This document shows, piece after piece, positions 8,061 to 15,082 of a stretch of DNA of 54,832 bases. The stretch is from Candidatus Sericytochromatia bacterium (lineage in GTDB: Bacteria > Cyanobacteriota > Sericytochromatia > UBA7694): positions 22,429 through 77,260 of the forward strand of contig JADMKE010000023.1 of assembly GCA_018780035.1 (NCBI GenBank), read 5' to 3'. Position numbers and translations under genes: made by a program. The notes beneath the pieces are model-generated. The model did not search any database. It was not told the origin of the DNA and saw only the letters and a list, made by a program, of their open reading frames with translations. Position 1 is the first letter of the stretch; the number at the start of each line of letters is the position of its first letter.

Positions 8061-9284
8061 ATGGCGCGTATTTTGGTTGCCGGCCATGGTTCTCGGGGAG
8101 ATATCCAGCCCTTGTTGGCTTTGGCGCTGGGGCTAAAAGAGGCGGGTCATGATGTGGAAATGGCGGCCCCCCCGGATTTTTGCACTTGGATCGCGGAACA
8201 GGGTCTTTTGGCTCATCCTGTCGGCCACAATATGCGTGAGTTGATTGAAACCCAAGGGGGAGCCATCATGAAAAGCCGTCTTTCGGTTTTGCGGAAGATG
8301 TTGGCACTGATTCAGGATAATATGATCCGCCTGCACGCGGCTCTAATTCCCTTGGCTGAGGGCTTTGACATGATTGTGGCCTCTTCGCTCCAACTCTCGG
8401 CTTTTTCGGCTGCAGAGTATTGGAAGATCCCTTACCGCTATTTGGTCTATTGTCCCAGTTTGGTGCCTTCTCAGGCCCATATGCCGATGATCTGGCCCTG
8501 GCCAGTTTTAAACAAAGAACTGCACCAATTGGCCTGGTTTTTTGAACTGCGCGGCTGGGAATTTGCCTTGGGATCTGTGATTAACCGTATTCGCAAAGAC
8601 TTTGACTTGCCTCCAGCCCGTGATCTGTTCAGGGCTTTTTTATCTGAACAGCCGCTGTTGGCGGCGTATAAAGAACTGGCTCCAGCCGCACCTGATCAGC
8701 ATCTCTTTCAAGTGCCCGCTTTGCATTTGCCTAAGCGCGAAACGGCTTTGGCGGCAGAACTTGAAGATTTTCTTGAGGCCGGAGAGGCGCCGATCTATCT
8801 TGGCTTTGGCAGCATGAACGATGGCAAAGCAGCAGCCACGACCGAGGCCCTGGTCAAATTGGCCCAGCGCAGCAAAGCGCGTTTTGTGCTCAGCAAAGGC
8901 TGGGGTGGTTTGGGACAGGCCTCTCTGCCAGAGAACATCTTTTTGATTGATGCTGTTGAACATGGTCTGCTGTTTCCCCGGCTGCGGGCGGTTATTCACC
9001 ATGGCGGTGCGGGCACCACCTCTGCCGCTGCGCGGGCTGGGGTGCCACAAATGGTGATCCCCCATTTGCTCGACCAGAATTATTGGGCCCATGCTATTTC
9101 TTCCCGTGGCTTGGGGCCACCGGGCCTGCCCAAAGGCCAACTCAACGCTGATACTTTAGAGCGGGGCTTGCAGCGCCTGCTCCGCCCCGCGTTCCAAATG
9201 CGGGCCCAGGGGCTCGGCCGGATTTTGCTCCGCCAAAATGGGGTGGCAGAAGCTGTGGCTTTTATTGAGCAGGGACTGCTTTAA
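8061..9284 (+). CDS. family 1 glycosyltransferase (UGT/MGT type)
   Basis: A 407-residue GT-B enzyme of family GT1, related to sterol glucosyltransferases and macrolide or rhamnolipid glycosyltransferases. The N-terminus ARILVAGHGSRGDIQPLLAL carries the GSRGD-QP motif. YLGFGSM opens the donor domain, and HHGGAGTTSAAARAGVPQ plus DQNYWA near residue 345 form the nucleotide-sugar site. It likely glycosylates a small lipophilic acceptor from a UDP- or dTDP-sugar. The ATG follows the MFS stop directly, indicating translational coupling. A strong terminator at 9295-9323 closes the pair. Confidence 0.9.
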   Translation: MARILVAGHGSRGDIQPLLALALGLKEAGHDVEMAAPPDFCTWIAEQGLLAHPVGHNMRELIETQGGAIMKSRLSVLRKMLALIQDNMIRLHAALIPLAEGFDMIVASSLQLSAFSAAEYWKIPYRYLVYCPSLVPSQAHMPMIWPWPVLNKELHQLAWFFELRGWEFALGSVINRIRKDFDLPPARDLFRAFLSEQPLLAAYKELAPAAPDQHLFQVPALHLPKRETALAAELEDFLEAGEAPIYLGFGSMNDGKAAATTEALVKLAQRSKARFVLSKGWGGLGQASLPENIFLIDAVEHGLLFPRLRAVIHHGGAGTTSAAARAGVPQMVIPHLLDQNYWAHAISSRGLGPPGLPKGQLNADTLERGLQRLLRPAFQMRAQGLGRILLRQNGVAEAVAFIEQGLL

Positions 9285-9294
9285 TCACCCAAGT

Positions 9295-9323
9295 AAAAGC
9301 GCCTGTTTTTAACAGGCGCTTTT
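9295..9323. terminator. bidirectional intrinsic terminator
   Basis: A 13-bp perfect stem, AAAAGCGCCTGTT (9295-9307) with AACAGGCGCTTTT (9311-9323), has a three-base loop. It lies between the glycosyltransferase (plus) and the peptidoglycan-binding protein (minus), and A/T runs at both feet allow use in both directions. Confidence 0.9.
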
Positions 9324-9354
9324 CTTGATTCTAAGCTGAACCCAAATGGGGTTT

Positions 9355-10755
9355 TTATTGGGTCGGTTGTGCTGCTGCGTCTTTGGGTAAAAAGACGGTC
9401 AAAGAGCCATAGCGCTCAGGGTCACCTGGGGCAGTGATTTGAGGGCGGTCACGATCGCTGAATTCATAGCCATTGCCCATGGCTACGGAGATATGGCCGT
9501 GGGCATAGCCATTGCCTTTGGCCTTACCCGCTTCGTATTTGGCAGGATTGTTGCTGTGGCCCCAGACGACAATCGCCCCTGCAGGCAGGGATTTTAAATA
9601 ATCCCGTGTGGCTTGATTGGGGGGGACTGTGAGTTTAACCTCTTGAAAGCGATCGCTGTATTTGGCCCTTAATTGATCCGCTGCTTGATAAGCAGAGCCG
9701 CCAGTCAGGTTAATCGGGGGATTGACGCGGCTCAAAACATCTTTGACGCCCCGGTAACAGTAATAGCCACCATTTCTTCTTAAATAATCCGCCATCACTG
9801 GGCGGGATTTGCCCACAGCCTCTGTAATCTGGCGACCCAAACCTGTGGCGGTCCGATCCGCTGGGGGTGGGGTGCTGACTGCTCCTGTGCTGCTTTCGTC
9901 GCCAGGGACCGGCGTTTGACCAGAAGGTGCTCTTACGCCTCGTGTGCCACCGGGGCCGGGGCTTGCCTCTTCGCCATAACCGCCACTGGGGACATTGCCG
10001 CCCATGTTTTCGTAATCGGCAATTCTCTCTTGGGCCAATTGGGCCGCATTGGCAAAATTGCTCTCAAATTTGGCGATGGTTTCATCTGGTTTGCTCAGCA
10101 GTTTGTCGAAGGCATTTTGCAAACCCTGGTGGGTGCGGGGCCCAAAAGCACCATCAATGCCATTGGGGCTGTTGGGGTGAGAAATATCTTCTCCGGCAGA
10201 GACAATAAAGGTTTGCAGTTTGAGAATATCTTGAGAGCTCAGCGCACCTTTAGCGGCGTTTTCGAGCACTTCGAGCAATTCTTTGCCCGCTTTGGTTTGG
10301 GCCAATTTTTCACGCAGGCCAGGGGTATTGTCGAGCTGTTCTTTGAACTGATTTAAAAACTGGCTGAGACCTTTGTTTTGGTCTTGTTTTTCAATGTCGA
10401 TATAGTTGACCTGGGGATTGGCGTTCAGGCGTTTACTCAGATCGGCATACGATTCTTGCAGGGGGGTGGGCAAGGTTTTGGGAGCGATGGTCTCAACAGC
10501 TGTAGCTGTGGGATCTCCTGCGGGTTTGGCTGTTTTCGGTGGAAATTGGGCCCGTTCATCCACGACAGGATCTATGGGTGTGTCGACGGCGGCTTTGACA
10601 CCCGAACTGTCTTGGGGAGCCAAATCAGTTACAACAACGGCTGCTGCTTCTGATGCGGGTTTGACAGCGGGGGTTTCCCCTTTGTTATCCGCGGGTTTGA
10701 CCACGGGGAGGGGTATTGGGGAAGGTGTGACTTTGCGATCAGGGATGTAACTCAT
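9355..10755 (-). CDS. peptidoglycan-binding-like protein with C-terminal CHAP/NlpC-like domain
   Basis: A 466-residue protein without a signal peptide. Residues 1-100 are Pro/Thr/Ala-rich and disordered. A helical region follows, with a peptidoglycan-binding-like motif NGIDGAFGPRTHQGLQN (198-214), then a Gly/Pro linker (253-300). The C-terminal domain (315-455) has YCYRGVKDVL (Cys 333) and AHGHISVAMGNGYEF (His 421), the Cys/His order of CHAP and NlpC/P60 amidases, so peptidoglycan cleavage is likely. Missing export signal and modular Pro-rich N-terminus recall the LysM protein at 17.4-18.7 kb. It could be released by a dedicated machine or by lysis. Enzyme class is inferred from motif order only. 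Confidence 0.7.
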   Translation of the reverse strand: MSYIPDRKVTPSPIPLPVVKPADNKGETPAVKPASEAAAVVVTDLAPQDSSGVKAAVDTPIDPVVDERAQFPPKTAKPAGDPTATAVETIAPKTLPTPLQESYADLSKRLNANPQVNYIDIEKQDQNKGLSQFLNQFKEQLDNTPGLREKLAQTKAGKELLEVLENAAKGALSSQDILKLQTFIVSAGEDISHPNSPNGIDGAFGPRTHQGLQNAFDKLLSKPDETIAKFESNFANAAQLAQERIADYENMGGNVPSGGYGEEASPGPGGTRGVRAPSGQTPVPGDESSTGAVSTPPPADRTATGLGRQITEAVGKSRPVMADYLRRNGGYYCYRGVKDVLSRVNPPINLTGGSAYQAADQLRAKYSDRFQEVKLTVPPNQATRDYLKSLPAGAIVVWGHSNNPAKYEAGKAKGNGYAHGHISVAMGNGYEFSDRDRPQITAPGDPERYGSLTVFLPKDAAAQPTQ

Positions 10756-10858
10756 GAATAAAGGGCCCTTTCGAGAAATGAACGCGATTCTCTATTTTAT
10801 ACCCCAAAGTCGACAAAACTATACAGCTCAGCCTTGAACTGAGTGACTTTTCTTGCTT

Positions 10859-11401
10859 TTAATAGTATTTGCCCTCGATTAATTCGAAGGGGAAGAGTGT
10901 ATACACCGCATGATAAATACCGGTCTGAGCGGTCTCTGTGGCGGCCCTGCCAATTTGCCAGCGCAGGGCATTGGCGGGATGTTGAATCAGGGTCTCGGCC
11001 GCTTCGGACAAAAACCAGCCCACTTCGGGGGTTTCTGCGCTGGTTTTTAAGCTGCCCCCGATCAGCTGAGCGCTATACAGAGCGATCAATTTGGGGGGAT
11101 GGCTGGAGATATTGCTCATCAATGCCAGTAGGCGCAGGGGTTTAACCGCGTAACCGCTCTCTTCTTCGACCTCCCGCAACAGACCCGTGGTCAGAGACTC
11201 TCCGGGTTCGACCACGCCGCCCGGAAACTCCCAACCACGCAGGGGAGTGCGTACCAAGAGATAGCGGCCCTGTTCATCTTGGATACAGGCTGCTGCACAG
11301 AGCAGCTGTGCTGATGTGAGAGGGAGGGCTTCTGACATATTTTTAACTATCGGGAAAAGGGTGTTGAAACTTTCGGGTTGCAGCTCATTAAGTGAGAGCA
11401 T
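10859..11401 (-). CDS. Nudix hydrolase
   Basis: A 180-residue Nudix enzyme. The Nudix box starts at Gly 61: GGVVEPGESL, then seven residues to REVEEESGY, matching GX5EX7REUXEEXGU and supplying the Mg2+ ligands. The preceding RTPLRGWEFPG is the common strand before the box. Substrate is not predictable; candidates are damaged nucleotides, ADP-ribose or NADH-like compounds. Neither the Met at 11401 nor an internal Met at 11338 has a good ribosome site; I keep the longer one. It diverges from the papain-like lipoprotein gene, whose promoter lies in the shared gap. Confidence 0.88.
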   Translation of the reverse strand: MLSLNELQPESFNTLFPIVKNMSEALPLTSAQLLCAAACIQDEQGRYLLVRTPLRGWEFPGGVVEPGESLTTGLLREVEEESGYAVKPLRLLALMSNISSHPPKLIALYSAQLIGGSLKTSAETPEVGWFLSEAAETLIQHPANALRWQIGRAATETAQTGIYHAVYTLFPFELIEGKYY

Positions 11402-11423
11402 TTAATCTGCTTTTGAAAGTGTG

Positions 11424-11495
11424 TATAATGAAGGACTTTGCAGGCACAGAGCCTGTCTCAGCTCTATACGCTGACAGCACGGAGACTTTTTTTTT
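11424..11495 (+). promoter_or_regulatory. promoter with attenuator-like leader
   Basis: A consensus TATAAT (11424-11429) lies about 120 bases before the start codon at 11548. The leader contains CAGGC/GCCTG (11441-11445 with 11451-11455), then GTCTC (11455-11459) pairing with GAGAC (11482-11486) around an inner CAGC/GCTG stem. Nine T residues follow directly at 11487-11495. This reads as an intrinsic terminator ahead of the gene, so either a short RNA or a conditional attenuator is possible. No convincing -35 box is visible. Confidence 0.5.
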
Positions 11496-11547
11496 GCTTC
11501 TAATTTTACATCATTATTTTAAATCTTAGAAAGATCAATATTCTCAT

Positions 11548-13278
11548 ATGAAACAGCGTTTTATCAAACACCGTTTTTTGCTTGCCAGCCCCGTATCTCT
11601 TCTGACCCTTTTTGCAGGTTGCCAAGCCACGACCCCCACAGTGACCTCTCCCAATGCTTCACCCTCAAGTGCGAATACTGTTTTACCCAGCCCTGATTCT
11701 CCCGTGGCAGAGGGCATTCCTACGCCCGCGCCCGAAGCGGTTCCTGCGGGGAATTTTGGTTTTGTCTCCAAGCCCCATGGTTTTGGCTTTGCCAACGGCT
11801 CCGGCGATAAATACGACCCCGCCAACCCCAGCACCGCTTATTTAACCCTGAGCAGCATGCAAAAAATCTTTGGCGATCAAAACGTCTGCACCGGCACCAC
11901 CTCTGGAGCCAATTGCAAACCCACGCCTGCAGCTAAAAAATGGCAAGATCAAATCAATACCGGCATGAATGGCGGCCAATGTGAAGGCATGGCGGTTTTG
12001 GCTTTGGCCGTGTATCAGGGCATTGAGCCACTTGATACCCTCGAAGCAGGCAAAAGCGTCACTTTTGATTTAAGTTACAACAGTGCCGTGCGCGAAAAAG
12101 TCGGCCATTATTTTGCCTACCAATACACCGCCGAAACAGCCCAAAATGCCACCGTCAAGGGCACTCCCAACGAAATTCTTGAAAAAATCAGGCCCTATTT
12201 GGCCAAAGGTGTCAAAGATCCCGTGACTTTGGGCTTTTATGGTAGCTCTGGCGGCCATGCAACCACCCCTTACGGCTTGTCCGACAAAGGCAATGGCATT
12301 GTACATCTGCTGATGTATGACAATAATTGGCCTGGTCAAGAGCGCTATATCGAAATAGATACCAAGGCCAATACCTGGATCTACAATTTTGCGGCCACCA
12401 ACCCCTCTGAAAAAGCCGATGCCTGGCAAGGGGATGCCAATACCAAAACCTTGGAATTCACTCATTTATCGGGCCGTTTGGCCAAAGCCACCTGCCCCTA
12501 TTGTGCCCAGGCGGAAACCGCTCCCGAGAAAAACAAACAGATTTGGCTCAATGCAGGCAATTCAGGCAATGCCCATATCAAAGTCATCGACAAAAATGAC
12601 CCCAGTAAATTTATTGGCTGGGACGAAAAAAGCGGCCGCTGGGTCAATAATCTGCCTGGTGCCAATTTAAAACAGGATAAATCCGTGGTCAAGGTGGGTG
12701 ATGTGCCCTCTGCTCCTGTGATTGAAGTGCCTGCAGGCAAAGAATTCCAGATCAAAATCGACGGCAAAAATCTGGGTTCGTCTGAAAACGTCAGTGTGAG
12801 TATCTTTGGCCAAGGTAAATCGATGAAGGTTTCTGACATTGATCTCGACCCCAATCAAGAAGACACTCTCTCTTTGCCCTCCGATGGCGATAGCATCAAA
12901 TACAAACCCGGCAACTCCCCCGACAAAGAATCTCCCAAGTTCAGCTATGGTTTTGACAATCCCAATGGCAAAGACTATGAATTTGAAGTCGATAGCCTGG
13001 AAGCCGATGATGATGAAGAACTTGGCGTGGATTTGGAAAATGGCAAAATCCGCGTCAGCGATACAGGCAACGACGTGGAAAGTTACGATGTCAAAGTCAA
13101 CCGCCTCAATGACGATGGCAGTGAAGAAGACTTTTCCAAAGACGATGTTGAGATGGGCGCTGATGAGAGCGACGATATCGACTTTGAAGGTTGGGATGGT
13201 GAAGGTCAAGGCATGATGATTGGCCCCGATGGCAATCTCAATCTTGAGCCCGATGTCGAAGCCGACGAACTCGATTAA
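11548..13278 (+). CDS. papain-like exported lipoprotein with acidic C-terminus
   Basis: A 576-residue predicted lipoprotein (lipobox LFAGC, Cys 25) with a Ser/Pro/Thr-rich linker to about residue 68. The central domain (about 70-310) has NGGQCEGMAVLAL (Cys 145), SGGHATTPYGL (His 237) and HLLMYDNNWPG (Asp 258/Asn 259). The Cys-His-Asp order and the G-x-CxGM and YDxNxPG patterns match a family of secreted papain-like proteins, so peptidase or related thiol chemistry is likely. Residues 470-576 are extremely acidic (for example SLEADDDEELGVDLENG) and may bind calcium or keep the protein soluble. Substrate unknown. It is preceded by an attenuator-like leader and followed by a terminator. Confidence 0.65.
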   Translation: MKQRFIKHRFLLASPVSLLTLFAGCQATTPTVTSPNASPSSANTVLPSPDSPVAEGIPTPAPEAVPAGNFGFVSKPHGFGFANGSGDKYDPANPSTAYLTLSSMQKIFGDQNVCTGTTSGANCKPTPAAKKWQDQINTGMNGGQCEGMAVLALAVYQGIEPLDTLEAGKSVTFDLSYNSAVREKVGHYFAYQYTAETAQNATVKGTPNEILEKIRPYLAKGVKDPVTLGFYGSSGGHATTPYGLSDKGNGIVHLLMYDNNWPGQERYIEIDTKANTWIYNFAATNPSEKADAWQGDANTKTLEFTHLSGRLAKATCPYCAQAETAPEKNKQIWLNAGNSGNAHIKVIDKNDPSKFIGWDEKSGRWVNNLPGANLKQDKSVVKVGDVPSAPVIEVPAGKEFQIKIDGKNLGSSENVSVSIFGQGKSMKVSDIDLDPNQEDTLSLPSDGDSIKYKPGNSPDKESPKFSYGFDNPNGKDYEFEVDSLEADDDEELGVDLENGKIRVSDTGNDVESYDVKVNRLNDDGSEEDFSKDDVEMGADESDDIDFEGWDGEGQGMMIGPDGNLNLEPDVEADELD

Positions 13279-13296
13279 GTTTTGAATTGAGTCTGG

Positions 13297-13325
13297 ACAA
13301 GCGGGGGGATCCTCCTTCCGCTTGT
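13297..13325 (+). terminator. intrinsic terminator after papain-like lipoprotein
   Basis: ACAAGCGG (13297-13304) pairs with CCGCTTGT (13318-13325), followed by TTTCT. It closes the upstream gene before rluD. Confidence 0.75.
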
Positions 13326-13395
13326 TTTCTGGTGTTTACCTGTGTTTGAACTGGGGCTGTGATACACTGGCATTGACCTTGAATAAGGAGCTTTC

Positions 13396-14307
13396 ATGCC
13401 CGAAATTACTGTAACCGCTGAATGGCACAAAGAGCGCTTGGACCATCTGCTCAGCTCACTTTTGCCCGAACTTTCGCGGGCCTATTGCAAAAAACTGATC
13501 ACCCAGGGTCACATTCAGATCAACGGTGAACCCGTCAGCAAAGCGGGACACACCTTAAAAACCGGAGATATTTTGGCTTGGGAAGTGCCGGAAGCCGAGC
13601 CCCTGGACGTGATCGCGGAAGCGATCGACTTGGACATTGTCTATGAAGATTCTTCTCTCTTGGTGATCAACAAGCCCGTGGGATTGGTGGTGCATCCGGG
13701 GGCCGGACATACTTCGGGGACCTTGGTCAATGCGCTTTTGCACCATTGCAGCGATCTCTCGGGTATCGGGGGCGTCGAGCGTCCGGGGATAGTTCACCGT
13801 CTCGACAAAGAGACCAGCGGCCTTTTGGTGGTCGCCAAAACAGATCAGGCCCACCGGCATTTGTCTGAACAATTGCAGTCGCGGGACATGAAGCGGATTT
13901 ATTGGGCGATTGCTGAATTGGGTTTTTCCGAGACCCAAGGCGAGGTTGAAGCGCCGATTGACCGTCATCCGGTCGATCGGCAGCGCATGGCCGTGGTGGA
14001 TGGGGGACGTTTTGCCCGCACCCATTGGCAGGTCTTGGAAAGTTTAAAGGGCTACACCCTTTTAGAGCTGCAATTGGATACGGGGCGCACCCATCAGATT
14101 CGGGTACATCTCAAACATATTCAGCACCCGTTGGTGGGGGATGCTGTCTATGGCAGCAGCCGCAAACAGCCTTTTAAAGTCGAAAGACCACTTTTGCACG
14201 CCCGCTTTTTAAGGTTTTTTCATCCCCTCAGTGGAGAGGCTTTGTCATTTGAAGCGCCTTTGCCCGCCGACTTTATGCGCATTTTGACCCTGTTGCGGGC
14301 GCGCTGA
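13396..14307 (+). CDS. rluD: 23S rRNA pseudouridine synthase, RluD family
   Basis: A 303-residue pseudouridine synthase of the RluA/RluD family, which isomerises uridines in 23S rRNA helix 69. An S4 RNA-binding domain is at about 14-72 (RLDHLLSSLLPELSRAYCKK, then GDILAW). The catalytic HRLDKETSG is at 134-142 with Asp 137, and GRTHQIRVHLKHI plus LVGDAVYG complete the fold. The start has AAGGAG six bases upstream. Paralogues with other target sites share these motifs, so the exact target is inferred. Confidence 0.9.
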   Translation: MPEITVTAEWHKERLDHLLSSLLPELSRAYCKKLITQGHIQINGEPVSKAGHTLKTGDILAWEVPEAEPLDVIAEAIDLDIVYEDSSLLVINKPVGLVVHPGAGHTSGTLVNALLHHCSDLSGIGGVERPGIVHRLDKETSGLLVVAKTDQAHRHLSEQLQSRDMKRIYWAIAELGFSETQGEVEAPIDRHPVDRQRMAVVDGGRFARTHWQVLESLKGYTLLELQLDTGRTHQIRVHLKHIQHPLVGDAVYGSSRKQPFKVERPLLHARFLRFFHPLSGEALSFEAPLPADFMRILTLLRAR

Positions 14308-14313
14308 AGAAGG

Positions 14314-14343
14314 TTGCTCTCAAAATCGCCTCCTGGCTATACT
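14314..14343 (+). promoter_or_regulatory. promoter for TPR / CpaE-CpaF pair
   Basis: TTGCTC (14314-14319) and TATACT (14338-14343) are 18 bases apart. A second TATACT is at 14350-14355. Both precede the ATG at 14389 and fit the TATACT boxes seen before several other genes in the window. Confidence 0.5.
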
Positions 14344-14388
14344 AAGGGCTATACTAGAGAAAGTTGGAATCAGGTGTGAGGGACGTTG

Positions 14389-15075
14389 ATGTCTGTAAAT
14401 GATCCTCTTCAGCACTGGCTGCAATTGGCAGAATCCCATCTGCTGCTTGATCAGCTCAAGCCGGCTGAAAAGTATTTTCGCAAAGCCAGTCGCGAAGACC
14501 CCACCCATTTGCGGGTTTTATTGGGGCTGTCCCGGATTGCCCAAAAACGCGGAAAAACCCGCGAAGCCATGCAGCAAGTAGAATACGCACTCAAAGTGGA
14601 TCCCCAGCATTTGCCCGCACTTTTGCTGCTCGCTGAACTCTATCGTTCCCAACAGGCGCCTTTGCGGGCCCTTCCACTGCTGGAGAAAGCCTATGAGATC
14701 GCTCCCGATCACCCCGAGGTCTTGCTGGGGCTGTCCCAAATTTTGGTCGGCCAGCAAAACTGGCAACGGGCCCGTTTTTTTGCCAAATTGCTGACCCAGC
14801 TCAAACCCGACATGTTGACTGCTTGGGAGGTTCTGCGCGATCTGGCTGCTGGAGAAGGGGATGTTTTGACCTTTGCAGAGGCCTCCAATCAAATTGTCCA
14901 TTTGGATCCCCGGCGCAGTGCTGAAGGCCTGAAAGACGATGACTTAAAGCGCCAATGGGATGCCCTGGTCAACAGCAGCAGTCCCGATGATACGTTACTT
15001 CTGCCCGATTATTCGCCCCAAGAGCTGGAAGTCCAGCTCGATGCCTTAAAACAAGCCTATCACCAAGAAAGCTAG
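14389..15075 (+). CDS. TPR protein upstream of pilus ATPase fusion
   Basis: A 228-residue soluble protein with four or more tetratricopeptide repeats in its first 150 residues (LKPAEKYFRKASREDPTHL, REAMQQVEYALKVDPQHL, RALPLLEKAYEIAPDHPEVL). There is no signal peptide. The ATG at 14389 has GAGGGA about six bases upstream; a TTG three bases earlier is less likely. Only 7 bp separate its stop from the CpaE-CpaF fusion. A scaffold or regulator role in the same Tad-type system is plausible, since TadD is also a TPR protein, but TadD is normally an exported lipoprotein and this one is not. Confidence 0.8.
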   Translation: MSVNDPLQHWLQLAESHLLLDQLKPAEKYFRKASREDPTHLRVLLGLSRIAQKRGKTREAMQQVEYALKVDPQHLPALLLLAELYRSQQAPLRALPLLEKAYEIAPDHPEVLLGLSQILVGQQNWQRARFFAKLLTQLKPDMLTAWEVLRDLAAGEGDVLTFAEASNQIVHLDPRRSAEGLKDDDLKRQWDALVNSSSPDDTLLLPDYSPQELEVQLDALKQAYHQES

Positions 15076-15082
15076 TTGAATT

